Positions 1-10,931 of a DNA stretch of 64,000 nt are shown here, in pieces. Source of the DNA: Sipunculus nudus (lineage: Eukaryota; Annelida; Sipuncula; Golfingiida; Sipunculidae). The position numbers and the translations under genes are program-made. The stretch lies in NCBI GenBank assembly GCA_026874595.1, contig CM049316.1:68656676-68720675 (forward strand), in the 5' to 3' direction. The notes beneath the pieces were generated by a model. That model ran no database searches, had not been told where the DNA came from, and worked only from the letters and a program-made list of their open reading frames with translations. The first letter of the stretch is position 1. Each line of letters opens with the position of its first letter.

Positions 1-681
1 CATGCTTATATCTACGGACTCGGTCAACCAATCAGGAAAAGAATTTTTACACTAATGTAGCCCTGGGATAGCTTTATAACATACACAAAAATGGTGGCGC
101 CACCTGCAGCCATTTTTGCACAGCGTCCATCTGTTTGTCTGCCTTGGGTTAAAATCATGCATATCTCTGCAGTGGTTTGACCAAATTACCTGTAATTCGG
201 CATGCGTATACATCCTGGATAGCTTTCTTGATTTTATGACAGGTGGCGCCACCTACATTCATGTTCACACTGCAGTCATTAATGCTTATATCTCCGGACT
301 CAGTCAACCAATCAGGAAAAAAATTTTACACTAATGTAGCCCTTGGATAGCTTTATAACATACACAAAAATGGTGGCGCCACCTGCAGCCATATTAGCAC
401 AGCGTCCATCTGTTTGTCTGCCTTAGGTTAAAATCACTCATATTTCTGCAGTGGTTTGACTTTTCCACATGAAATTTTGCATGTGTATACATCTTGGATA
501 GTTTCTCGTTCAAACAACAGGTGGGGCCACCTACAATCATGTTTATGTGACAGAGATCCATTCTTATATGTAACACATGTAACTCCTTAACCCCTTGCCA
601 CTCAATCCTTGCCTCACTTCACCCGTCCTTCTCTGATTTTGGTGGATACATGTAGTCACTTGTCGACTACCCGTATTCTAG
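1..681 (+). mobile_element. Family A element, 3' part (left end outside window)
   Basis: Two and a half copies of a roughly 278 bp unit are seen, each carrying the GGTGGCGCCACC palindrome twice (93-104, 242-253, 372-383) and a TGCACAGCGTCCATCTGTTTG segment. The 3' end shows the family A signature: TTTTGGTGGATAC, then a hairpin with arms GTAGTC and GACTAC, then CCGTATTCTAG ending at 681. The sequence resumes with TTTCTACAGAGGAATTTGAT, a family C core motif also found uninterrupted near 29700, so A is inserted into a C element. The 5' end precedes base 1. Confidence 0.7.
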
Positions 682-1092
682 TTTCTACAGAGGAATTTGA
701 TATAATCATCCTGAAATTGGGCATATTTATACATATCAAATAGCTTTTTCATATACAAGACTGGTGGAGCCACCTACAATAATTTTTGCACAGTGTTTCT
801 CTGCTTATTTCTCAGGAGGCCGGGGTTTGATATATCAGTCTGAAATTGGGCATATGTATATATCTCTGATAGCTTTGTTGTATACAAAACTGGTTGTGCC
901 AGCTCCAATCATTTTTGTGTTGTGTGCACCCATACGAGAATTTCAGCAGTGATGTTTATGTAATTTTGTTTCTCATTTAAAATGTTTAGTACTTGCATTG
1001 TTTATATACATGAAAAGTAATGGTCCAGTATTGAAGAATTATACCTGGTGTATTTCCCAATGCACAGGTTTGCATTAGGCCTGTAGGCCTTG
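682..1092 (+). mobile_element. Family C element, 3' end
   Basis: This is C core sequence continuing past the nested A copy. It ends with CACAGGTTTGC, the inverse of the C 5' arm GCGAACCTGTG, followed by the hairpin AGGCCTGTAGGCCT and the terminal CTTG at 1092. It is nearly identical to 29712-30098 and 24110-24281. No coding content is seen. Confidence 0.75.
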
Positions 1093-1189
1093 TTTCTTCA
1101 AAAATTGACTGGAAATTGTGAATCTTAGCCCATGATGTTGCAGGTCTTGCTTGTTTCAAATTTTTATGCATTTTCTTTAATGTTGAATT

Positions 1190-1449
1190 TTGAGACTTTT
1201 AAAGATGTGGTCGTCTGTTAACAGGGTACATATCATAACCATTGCACCTAGAATCTTCTAACTTGACATCCAGGGAGGTCCATGAAAATCTCCTTTGAAT
1301 TCTGAATTTAGGTCAATGTTACCCATATCCTTTGAGCTATGCTTCAATTGAATTGGGATACCTTCTACAAAATTTAGCATTCAGATGATAAAATTCCCTT
1401 TGTGAATGTCTTCCTAGACAGCTGAGTGTCATGACCCCTTGGTTACTTG
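1190..1449 (+). mobile_element. Family E element, 3' fragment
   Basis: The fragment holds an E-type unit (AACAGGGTACA, then ACCTAGAATCTTC) and a degraded E 3' end: CAGCTGAGTGTCATGACCCC, then a terminal CTTG at 1449. No E 5' end is visible to its left. Confidence 0.6.
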
Positions 1450-2880
1450 TTTTTATGCCCCCGCCACAAAGTGGCCGGGGCATATAGTTTTACCCATGTC
1501 CGTCCTTCCGTCATTCCGTCCTTCCGTCATTCCGAAATCAAACAGTTGTACGGATTTTTTTTTGCAATGCCTGCAGATATTGGCCTGATTTTTGGTGTGT
1601 GGGCAGATAATGACCAGTTACAGATCGAGAACGCGTTATATCCCAGTTGACCTACTTTTGACCGTTTTACGGCTCCTAAACTTAGAAAATTTCATGAAAA
1701 ATAGAAATTTTCATGACAAATACACATGTACAGACCTTTTTTCACAATGCCTGCAGATATTGGCCTGATTTTTAGTGTGTGGGCTGATAATGACCAGTTA
1801 CAGTTAGAGTTCGCGTTTCCACTTGGTTGACCTACATTTGATGGTTTTACGGCTCCTTAATTTAGAAAATTTCATGAAAAATAGAAATTTTCATGACGAC
1901 TGCACATGTACAGACTTTTTTTCGCAATGCCTTCAGATATTGGTCTCATTAGCTCAGCTGACTATAAGTCATCTGAGCTATAGTCATGGTCCATTGTCCG
2001 TCGTCCGTCCGTCTGTCTGTCCGTCCGTCCGTCTGGATGTCCGTCCGTAAGACTGGCACGTTTCGACACCGTTGGACCTACGAATCTGAATTTCGGCATA
2101 CAGTTAGATGTCCCCATAATCTCCTACCATGCCAAAAATTGGGTCAATAGGACTTCGTTCCCCTGAGATAAAAAGGAAAAACCTCAATTTTTTATTAAAA
2201 ATCTATTTTCACACTTCAGGACTGCCTAAAATCAAAACCACTCATCTGGTTTTCTTCATATTTACCATAAATATTCCTCTATATAGTTCCTATGTACATG
2301 CCAGATATTAAGTCAGTATTATATAATTTAAAAAAGTTATGGGCCCAAACATAATGGACTTTGTAAAAAAATCAGGAAAATATTTGGTCACTTAAGACCA
2401 AAAGTGTTAAAGGTAGGGACATTTTTCCAGTAATACAACTTATATTAATCAAAATCTAATTGTATACCAAAAATTAGATCAAAATTTGTTAAATTTTTTT
2501 AAATATTGGCAAAAATATAAAATTGGTACCTTAAATTTTGCCCAACTTTGGCCATGGCACGTTTTTTTCCTGTAAGTACTGTGGATTTAATTTTTACACC
2601 ATGTATACATAAGGATTTAATCTGTTAAAATCTGAAATTTAAAAATAAAAGCTGCAAAATTAGGCTAGTTATTGAATTTTTTTGGAGGCTCTTGTTGTAT
2701 TCCCTTACATTGTCAAGCAGTCCACTTTGATGACTGTAGGTCATTCAGTGCACAGCTCTATGCTCCCCAGGCTGTTGACATTATTTTAGATGTCCCCAAA
2801 ATCTCCTACCATACCGAAAATTGGGTCATTAGGACTTTGTTCAGGACTTCGAGATATTAACCCTTACGAAAATGGAAAGT

Positions 2881-3180
2881 ACTCACATATATGTGCCTTA
2901 TATGCCCCTTATAAGGGCCTTATATGTCCCTTATATTTCCCATATAAGTGCTGTGTATGTGAGTTATATGTATATTGCAGCTATATGTTTAGTCAGGCAT
3001 TGTTATATGTGAGTTATAAGGGAGTTGTATGTTTGTTATATGTCAGTTATAAGGGAGTTGCACATGAGGCCATTCTGTACATTTCATTTATATGTGACTT
3101 GTATGGGAGATATAAGGGAGGTGAATGTGAAGGGGTTCTGTATATGTCAGTTATATGTCAGTTATAAGTTTATATACTGT
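2881..3180. repeat. Left subterminal TATAAGG array
   Basis: Irregular short repeats of words such as GTTATAAGGGAGTT, CTTATATG and TATATGTCAGTTATA. The same vocabulary recurs at 6680-7080 just inside the other end of the insertion. Reading frames crossing it are low-complexity and not credible proteins. Confidence 0.7.
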
Positions 3181-3856
3181 GAGCTTACTGTTCTATAAGA
3201 TAGGACTTAGACATTTTCCAAGGGAACACAAATGCTGCAGAAACTTCTAAGTCCCAGCTCCATTATGGTTTTAAGAAAATGAATTATAATTGAATAATAA
3301 ATACTGAAGAAGTATATTAAAATGGGTATCAAAATAACCAGCTTCCTCAGAACTTTATGTATATTAGAAAAATAATACTATAAATAATTTTTTTTTCATC
3401 CGACTTATTCATTAAGAAGTGTAAAATATAGTATTCATGCATGCAGTAAAACATCATTTACACAAAACACAATACAAAAAAATAATTTGACTATATTTCA
3501 CATTGGTTATAATTTGTGCCCTTGATAATTATAAGAAAAAATAATTCTTTTGGAATGTAGTGTATATACAAGTACTTCAGCATCTAATTGCAATAGATAA
3601 CTACTTCATAAATACAGAACAAAGGGTACTGATGTAGTGTGCCACTGACCAATTTTGGGAATACATAGGCATTAACCTAATATCATATTGGTTTTAGAAA
3701 CAGCTCAGCACCCACACATTTTAGCAGTAAAATATTGCCACTGAAAATCAACAGCATTGATAAAAGCAGAGGTACTTAAAAAGAATAACTATCTGCATTC
3801 TTATTGTGACAATAACCAGCATTCTAATCAGTAAATTTCACTAGTATATGTAACTA

Positions 3857-3873
3857 CCCCCCCCCCCCCCCCC
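3857..3873. repeat. Poly(C) tract of 17
   Basis: An uninterrupted run of C about 75 bp upstream of the CRE. Its length may be unstable or misassembled. Confidence 0.9.
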
Positions 3874-3948
3874 AGCAGACAAGCTTGCTGTACAAGCACT
3901 CTCTGCAATGGGCCATTGACCTTACTGTACCCTGCCCTGGAATAGTGG

Positions 3949-3956
3949 TGACGTCA
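3949..3956. promoter_or_regulatory. Consensus CRE (TGACGTCA) upstream of the small spliced gene
   Basis: A perfect palindromic cAMP-response element, the CREB/ATF site, 164 bp before a consensus donor (GTAAGT at 4120). Full-length CREs in animals cluster close to transcription starts. No clear TATA box is seen between it and 4119, so the start point is unknown. The promoter role is inferred from position. Confidence 0.45.
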
Positions 3957-3999
3957 CATGAATACTGTACAGGCTGTGCACAACTAAGGCATGCAGAGT

Positions 4000-4119
4000 C
4001 AGTTTACATCTGTGTGATAACATCCGGTAACCGTTAAGGGAGTACACACTTTGAAGAGAAGTTCTTTGTCAAGCTGCTCAAGCAGAAGGGGAATGTATAG
4101 CTGAAAAAATGTCTCATTG
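4000..4119 (+). other. Candidate first, non-coding exon of a small gene
   Basis: The left limit is arbitrary. The right limit is the donor GTAAGT at 4120. The last ATG (4109) opens a frame of only four codons that would meet TGA at the junction with the exon at 5563, so this exon would be 5' untranslated sequence with a tiny upstream ORF. Support is the CRE just upstream and the good donor; there is no homology. Confidence 0.35.
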
Positions 4120-5562
4120 GTAAGTAATCTTGCATTATTTAAGTTATTTTTGCATAGTAAACCAGTGATTGCATAAAGATGACTTCACCTATCTTGGTTT
4201 GCCCTGCAAAAACAGAATTTGTGTGTTTCAAGATAACATTTCCTATTTGGTGGCCCATTTTTACAAAATACCACATTTTCTACAAAAAGCTGATGCTGTT
4301 GCCCCTATATAGTGACAATGTGCATGTTCTATGCACCAACAGGAAGCTAAGAACATATTCTTTTCAGTGGTGCTATTTGCAATAGGGTGTGGAAAAATCA
4401 AGAGTCAGCAGCAGGCCCTAAAGTTACATATTGATTTAATTTCTGAATGTCCCCTACCTGTGAAGGGTTGATCAGTTAACCTACATAAAGCTTAATCGGC
4501 ACACAAATGCTATGAGTACCACATACTACCATTTTATTTGTTGAACCTATACATGGCTATTGACCATGTTATTATTTAACTGAACTCTGGGTCATGAAAA
4601 GAAAAGCTTCTACAAGGTAATTATGTTCCTTTCCAATTTCCAAATTGACTTGAATTTTTCTGTCTTGCTAGAGTGCCCAAAAGTTATAATATGATTAAAA
4701 ATGTATAATTATACAATATTTATAAGTTTTTTTTCAGGCAAAGTAAACATTAACACTGTTGATCATTGCTGAATTTACAGCCACTGTCTCAATTTTGATG
4801 AATGCTTTTTTTATAAAATTGAAGAGAGGTTTGCTTTACTCAACCAAAACATATCAACTAATCAAATATTTTTTTTACTATTGGAGTCTATCACACAAAA
4901 GCTCCTAAATTAAGCTTTAATTTGGTAAAATGCCTTTCTACATGTCATTTACATATACTGTAAACACCAATTAATTAACAATTTGACACATAACACACTA
5001 TGTTTCATAACAACCCATAAACCATTCATAACCATATGTATGAATTTAATCTGAATTTGACATCAGAAGATCAAGAACACTCTTTATAAAGGTCATGAGC
5101 ACTTTAAAGGGCTTGGTCCTCTGACTTTTCTTTTCCTTTGAAGTTTTTCTGACATATTCACTTTCATCACAAAAGAAAAAGCATAATAATTTGGGAATTT
5201 GTTTCACTAAGAATCAGATGATTTCATTAGGTACTGTTTTGATTCCCAAAGAGAAATCAAATCCGGTTCAATTTACAGGTTAATCAAGAGTGGGTTTTTA
5301 GTCCACCTTGAATGATTTCTTTTTACATGTACATGTATTAGTGCCATTTCACCATAAAAGATCAAGACGTCATTTTGAACATTACTGACCACCAATATAT
5401 CATTGATGTAATGTTTTAGTAATATTATTGATGTGAGGCCCTTTTTTAGTTAAATAATTTGTCTACTTAAATGTCAAAGTATGCAAGACTCCATGTTCTT
5501 AATTATTTATTTCCAACAACCTTTGTTTCTTTGATTTGTAATGATTTCTTTACTTTTCTTAG

Positions 5563-5635
5563 AACCAGTATGAAGAAATGGTGCAGAAAGTATAAGGAGA
5601 GCCCAGATATCTCCAGCCCTTGCAAGAATTGTCTG
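5563..5635 (+). CDS. Candidate small cysteine protein, exon with start codon
   Basis: A pyrimidine-rich acceptor (TACTTTTCTTAG) ends at 5562 and a donor (CTG|GTAAGC) follows 5635. ATG at 5570 opens the only frame that stays open; it gives 22 residues rich in Lys and Ser and ends in phase 0, matching the exon at 6243. Joined, the product is 46 residues with cysteines at 5, 18, 21 and 34, a symmetric C-X12-C-X2-C-X12-C pattern. There is no signal peptide or membrane segment. I do not recognise the protein. A non-coding RNA is a real alternative because the ORF is short. The gene lies entirely inside the insertion at 2861-7091. Confidence 0.35.
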
Positions 5636-6242
5636 GTAAGCATATTCAGTTTATCATATAAAGGAACATTTAAATCTTTTAGCAAATGGGAAATGTTATG
5701 AATTGTAAGGTTTTTTTTATCAAATAGCTGGAACTTACCATATTTGAAGTGCAAATTTGGTGGTTAACATTTATTGTGCATATGGGATATTAATATAACT
5801 GCTTACATGTTAAAATTGTTTCAACTGAGTAACCTACTTTCTGAACCTATTAGCATCTTTAGGCCACAGTGTCTGTCCCGTGACCAGTATATTTAATAAT
5901 CTGTACGTTTGTATATACTCTGTATAACTGGAAAACTCTTCCTCTGTTAGTAATTGAGAAGTCCAACTGTATTAAATTATAATCCTAAATGTTAAACAGG
6001 CATATTTTCAGAACATTTAAAACCCCTATATAGAGAGCAGATGTACTTTCAGTGAAATAAATTCTTTTCATTTTTTGACTTGTGTGTTGCCTCCAGATAT
6101 GGTAAACTAATGTTAATGTTAAGAAAAGCAATACTAAGCATCAATGTCAAAAGATTATCTTTAAACTTATGTAAAAAAATAATTTATTTGAGCAATAATG
6201 ACTATATGTGTATACTTAGACTGGTAACATTTGTTTTTGCAG

Positions 6243-6317
6243 GTCAAACAGGAGAGGACAGAAAAGGATTTAGAGTGTGGCAAGGCTGTATATTTCCTTC
6301 CAGCCTTCATTCCCTAA
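6243..6317 (+). CDS. Candidate small cysteine protein, terminal exon
   Basis: The acceptor TTTTTGCAG ends at 6242 and the phase 0 frame runs 24 codons to TAA at 6315-6317. The encoded tail is charged, contains the fourth cysteine (residue 34), and ends in a hydrophobic stretch with sequence YFLPAFIP. It would join the exon ending at 5635. The 3' untranslated region runs about 100 bp to the polyadenylation signal at 6400. Function is unknown. Confidence 0.35.
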   Translation, partial: VKQERTEKDLECGKAVYFLPAFIP

Positions 6318-6399
6318 AATGACAACACTCTCAAATCTGACTGAACCAGGGAGTTTTAAAAATCTTATGAAAATATTATTTTCAGTTTACAAATGTGTA

Positions 6400-6405
6400 A
6401 ATAAA
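6400..6405 (+). terminator. AATAAA polyadenylation signal
   Basis: A canonical signal 83 bp after the stop codon of the candidate small gene. A T/G-rich stretch (TTTTGGCTATTGTATTTTC) follows within 10 to 30 bp, as expected for a cleavage region. Confidence 0.45.
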
Positions 6406-6679
6406 CATTAATTTTGGCTATTGTATTTTCTTACTTTTATGTTTCATGTGTTTGCGTCCATGTGACTGTGTGAAGTTGATGACCCCCAGTGTGACTGCAG
6501 GCCAGCATTGATTTCAAGGAATTGCACAGTGCAGGAAGCTCACCACACACACACACAAAGCTTAATTTCTATCATCTAACGTAATTGCTTGTGGAATAAA
6601 GAAAAGAGTTAACACCTTTCAAAACAGAACATACAACAGATAGTAACTGAGCTATTGACAAACAGCACAGAAGGTGCAT

Positions 6680-7080
6680 ACACTGGACTTGTATGTGAGT
6701 TATATGTCATTTATAAGGGACATATATGGCACTTATAAGTCCCATATATGTCACATATATGTCACATATATGGGAGTTATAAGGCACATATATGGGAGTT
6801 ATAAGGCACATATATGGGACATACATGGGAGTTATAAGGGACATATATGGGATATATGGGAGTTATAGGGGACCTATATGTGGAAGCCTTATAAGTGACA
6901 TATAAGGCCCATATATGTGACATATAAGGCTCCTACCTAATTTGCATATAAAATCCATATACCAGACATATATGTGACATATATGGGAGTTATAAGGTTG
7001 GATATAAGGGACATATATGGCACATATATGTGCCTTATATGTGCCATATAACTTTCACATATATGGCACTTATAAAAATT
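6680..7080. repeat. Right subterminal array of GGGAGTTATAAGGCACATATAT units
   Basis: Tandem, partly palindromic repeats of ACATATATGGGAGTTATAAGG with units of about 10 to 24 bp. They mirror the left array at 2881-3180 and lie directly against the right inverted repeat. Predicted peptides here are artefacts of the repeat. Confidence 0.75.
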
Positions 7081-7091
7081 TTCGGTAAGGG

Positions 7092-9420
7092 AAGGAAAAA
7101 AAACCTCCGTTTTCCATAAAAAAAGCCATTGTTACACTTCAGGGCTGCCTAATATCAAAACCACTGATCTGTTTTTGATCGTATTTAGGATTCACATTCT
7201 TTTATACATTTTCTATGAACATACCAAAAATTAGGTTAGTATTGGGTATTATCAGGAAATATATTTACTCACATGAGAATTGCTGAACCTAGAGACTTTT
7301 TTTTTCAGGAATATAACTTTAAATCAGGAAATATATTTACTCACATGAGAATTGCTGAACCTAGAGACTTTTTTTTCAGGAATATAACTTTATTTAATCA
7401 AGATTCAATTGTTTACCCAAAATTAGATCTGAATTTTGCAAATTTTTCAAGTTATTAGCATAAATAAAAAATCAATACCTTAAATTTTGTCCAACTTTGG
7501 CACTGTTGATTTAATTTTCACAGCATATATACATAAGGATTTAATCTTTTAAAATCTGAAATTTCAAAGAAATTGATTGGAAAGAATAGCTTTTATTCAT
7601 GTTTTCATACACCATGTCAAGTGTTGTTTACATCTAGCCCACCTAGTAGTACAGCCTTCACTTGCATTATGTAACCCACCCCAGGCAGCTTGCCTTGGGT
7701 CAGCTTGGCTACTACCAGCAGGCTTCCCCTCTGCTCTGCACTCCCTCCCCCCCCCCCCCCCCCCCCAGATGGTGCATAAACTAGATGAATGTTATTATTT
7801 TCTGTATGTGATTCATTCTTATTCTAGGCTATGCTACATTTTAGATTTTGTATTGTACCACCAGGGTTACAATGATTAAAGTGTACATTTAATTGTGTCC
7901 ACAAAGTGGTGTATTGCTATGAAAGTGTGGATGTTCATGAGATAAGTAATTCCTTACTTCAGAGGAGTAAAAACTTCACCAGGTGTGAAATTGACTATTA
8001 ATTTCAGTAATTAATTAAAACTTGGATAGTAATTAGCACAATGATATTGTTTGTTTCTCATTCAACCAACAGTGTGTATACTTTATTTGAAACGATGTTT
8101 TATTTTATCAAATTTACTGAATCTTTCATTTTATTTTGGTGAATAAAATTAAGCAGGTACTGAAAACTCCAATGTGCAAAACTTTTTAATAGTGATTCAA
8201 GGAATATTCTTGTAGATGCCATGTTGTAGCATTATTTTCTTTTAAATTCAGTTTAAACATTTATGATTTAAAAATAATTAAATATATGTGTATGCATAAT
8301 ATGACCCGATATGAGCTACACTCTGGATATATGATGATTGCAGCTTTTGCAACAATTCTAATATTTTAACTTATAGTTTCAGTTTTTTACTCTGTATAAA
8401 TAATGATTGCAACTTTTGCAACAATTCTAATATTTTAACTTATATTTTCAGGTTTTTTCATTTAAAATTTATAAAACCTGTAAATAAAAAAAATGATTCA
8501 GATAAAAACTTCTTAATGGAAAAAGTGGATATGCTTAAAAAAAAAATAGGCTTATATATAAACTTAAATGCATTATTCCCTTGAAAGTGAAATAAAGGTA
8601 TTAGTCCATTCTGTCCACTTGCCTGTCCATCTGTAAATTTTTCATATGCATCACAGTATCTCAAAACTTTTACTGTTTTTCTTCATGACAGTCTTGTCAG
8701 AGTATTAGTTTGCAATCATATATTTAGAACTTTACTATAACCAAGTAGGAGGGCCCCTTTCCTCTTAGCTTTTCATATTCTTATATAAATGAAAAACATT
8801 ACAATAGAATATTTCTACATCCACCTTCGTGCTGCCCTCACTTTTCCCTTCTCCGAACCCCATCCCAAAGTCAGCCTCAGTAAGCAAGAACAAGATGAAT
8901 CAGATATATTCATACTTTAATATTTTGTATAACTATTCGTCCATAGGTACCTATGTACATGCCAGAAATTATGTCAATATTGTGTAATATGTAGACATAG
9001 TGGGCATCACAATAATGTACCTTGTCAAGACTAAAGAGATATTGTGTCATACAGTCACAAATTCACTTCATCAGCATAGTTAATCATAACATCATATCTG
9101 TCAAATTGAAAGCTTGCAGACTACCATACACTTTAGATCCTTCAACAAATAGCCTTATCATCATTCTACTACTGCTTATTACTGCTGTCATTGCATTCAT
9201 ATTTGCTCAAATATATCACAATTTTCTACACCTCTTTAATAAATAAAAAATAAACCACTATATATGACTCTATTAATCCATCAGTCAGGTTATTTCATTT
9301 ATCATTTACTCACGTATTACATTACATTCCTTTATAATAGCCCAACGTGTCCATGATATTCATAAGCTTTATCGACTCGATATAGTATCACAGTGGAGAA
9401 ACATTTATGGTCCAATCACG
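7092..9420. other. Core of nested E element, no gene seen
   Basis: The sequence resumes the E core interrupted at 2861. It includes a tandem duplication of about 70 bp (7254-7320 and 7325-7390), a second close duplication (about 8331-8380 and 8402-8450, both with GCAACAATTCTAATATTTTA), and a run of 20 C at 7747-7766. No convincing exon was found. Confidence 0.5.
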
Positions 9421-9968
9421 ATCAGCTGAGCGCCGTGACCCATGGGTCCCTTGTTTTTGGTGTGTGGGCAGATAATGACTGGTTACAGATCAAGTTCGCG
9501 TTTCATCCCAGTTGACCTATTTTTGACGGTTTTATGGCTCCTTAATTTAGAAAATTTCGTGAAAAATAGAAATTTTCATGACGACTGCACATGTACAGAT
9601 TTTTTTTTGCAGTGCCTGCAGATATTAGCCTGATTTTTGGTGTGTGGGCAGATGTTGACCAGTTACAGATCGAGTTCGCGTTTTGTCCCGGTTGACCTAC
9701 TTTTGACAGTTTTACGGCTCCTGAACATATAAAAATTCATGAAAAAGCATAAATTTTCATGACAAATACACATGTACAGACTTTTTCCCCCCAATAACTG
9801 CAGGTACTGCCCTGATTTTTTATGTGTGGCCAGATAATGACCATTACAGATTGAGTTCGCGTTTTGTCTTGGTTGACCTACTATTGATTGTTTTACAGCC
9901 CCTAAACATAGAAAATTTCTTGAAAAAATATAAATTTTCATGACAAATGTTCATGTACAGCCGTTTTT

Positions 9969-10530
9969 AGCCCTCAGCTCATAGGCTGATGGGCTATTGT
10001 CATCATCCAAGCTGTCTGTCTGTCTGTCCTTCTGTCTGTCCGTCCAGCCTCTGTCCGGCGTCAGTCCGGCGTCAGTCCGTCCCGCGTTTGTTAACTTTTA
10101 CCTTGTGAGCAGGATATCTCTAAAAAGAATCACCGTAAGAATTTTATTTCATCAGTTAAGATGTATATGGATAAAATCTCGGTCAAGTTCGTAGATGGGT
10201 GACCTTGACCCATTTTTCTACATTTTAGGCACCACCTACAATTTCTGAATTTTTAATGAATTTTTATCAGATTTTTCAATTTTGGCCTTTTGTGCAGGTA
10301 TTTTACACAGGAACTTCATTTCTTCAGTGCTATTGCATGATATTTACATAATCTTGGTCAAGTTCAAAGATGGGTGATATGACCTACTTTTCAAGGTCAC
10401 AGAGCTTAGTATAGAAAAAAAACTTCGGAGCTTATTTCTCAGTAAGCATTTGATAGATTGTTATGAAACATGGTACATACAGCTCCAATTTAAATTTATG
10501 ACTGATTATCAGCTTTTGCAAATATTCTGG
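9969..10530 (+). mobile_element. Family D element nested in B0
   Basis: The 5' end AGCCCTCAGC pairs with GGCTGATGGGCT to form a hairpin, followed by a TGTCTGTCTGTCCTTCTG tract. The core has two similar units with TTGGTCAAGTTC and GATGGGTGA. The 3' end is GATTATCAGCTTTTGC, then ATATTCTGG at 10530. Both flanks are family B unit sequence (ACAGCCGTTTTT and TTTCGCCATGCAATGC). The second copy, at 48705-57195, has the same ends. Confidence 0.65.
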
Positions 10531-10931
10531 TTTCGCCATGCAATGCTTACAGATACTGGCCAAATGTTTGGTCTGTGGGCGCATAATGACCACATACAGG
10601 TTGAGTTTGCGTTTCGTCCCAGTTGACCTATTTTTGACTATATGACAGATCCTGAACATAGAAAATTTCATGAAAGACAAAAATTTTTATGAAAAATGCA
10701 TATGTATGGACTATTTTTCACAATGCCTGCGGATACTGGCCTGATTTTTGGTGTGTTGCTTGATAATGACCCATTACAGATCGAGTTTGCATTTTGCCCT
10801 TGTTGCATTTTGTACTTTTGACCATACGACACCTCCTGAACTTAAAAAAATTTACAAAATTTAACAAATGTTTCTAATTTCACCCAGGCGGGGGCATTTG
10901 TGTCATTCCGACACATCTAGTTTGTTTATTA

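Larger units (their letters stand above)
2861..7091. mobile_element. 4.2 kb insertion with CCCTTAC(C)GAAAAT inverted repeats
   Basis: The left end reads CCCTTACGAAAAT and the right end ATTTTCGGTAAGGG, which are inverse complements apart from one extra C. Flanks GAGATATTAA and AAGGAAAAAAAACCTC rejoin to match the uninterrupted paralogue GAGATAAAAAGGAAAAACCTC near 2165. At most a 2 bp (AA) target duplication is visible; there is no TTAA on the right, which argues against piggyBac. Just inside both ends are arrays of ATATATGGGAGTTATAAGG-like words. The interior (3180-6660) is not repeated elsewhere here and carries a spliced small-gene candidate. No transposase is seen, and I do not recognise the superfamily. 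Confidence 0.65.
1951..9453 (+). mobile_element. Family E element nested in B0
   Basis: The 5' end is AGCTCAGCTGAC, whose complement GTCATCTGAGCT forms a hairpin with it, followed by a GTCCGTCGTCCGTCCGTCTG tract. The 3' end is ATCAGCTGAG, the GACCCATGGGTC palindrome and a terminal CTTG at 9453. Flanks on both sides are one split B unit. The core holds diverged repeats (2129-2680, 2790-2860, 7092-7560) sharing a CACTTCAGG-CTGCCTAA-ATCAAAACC segment. The TIR insertion at 2861-7091 interrupts it. That 1951 and 9453 belong to one element is inferred from the matching flanks. Confidence 0.6.
1455..10920 (+). mobile_element. Family B element B0, interrupted by nested insertions
   Basis: The left end is the B hairpin (ATGCCCCCGCCAC, AAA loop, GTGGCCGGGGCAT) at 1455. 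It is followed by a TTCCGTCATTCCG tract and tandem units of about 180 bp marked by AATGCCTGCAGATATTGGCC. The array breaks at 1950 in the middle of a unit and resumes at 9454 with TTTTTGGTGTGTGGGCAG, exactly the rest of that unit. The right end is GGCGGGGGCAT, a hairpin (GTGTCATTCCGACAC) and ATCTAG at 10920. It contains E (1951-9453) and D (9969-10530). Confidence 0.75.

Noticed and set aside
1081-1092. AGGCCTGTAGGCCT hairpin followed by TTGTTT as a rho-independent terminator
   Set aside because: It is the 3' end hairpin of family C, found at each C end; such terminators are not expected in an animal nucleus.
1981-2050. GTCCGTCCGTCTG stretches taken as possible CRISPR-like or telomeric repeats
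   Set aside because: They are short, irregular, lack spacers and belong to the 5' part of the E, B, C, D and F elements.
2851-2864. TTAA next to CCCTTAC suggesting a piggyBac element
   Set aside because: The right end lacks TTAA (GTAAGGG is followed by AAGG), and the empty-site paralogue has no TTAA.
2790-3167. 125-codon frame rich in Tyr, Leu and Cys
   Set aside because: It is the translation of the TATAAGG array and crosses the boundary of the insertion at 2861.
4109-5635. Exons at 4119 and 5563-5635 as the missing 5' end of the CARD or CYLD transcript
   Set aside because: The only open frame of 5563-5635 ends in phase 0, while the CARD exon needs phase 1, and an exon with a stop and AATAAA follows at 6243-6405.
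7577-7879. 100-codon frame with a proline run
   Set aside because: The open frame depends on the 20 C tract; there is no domain or splice context.
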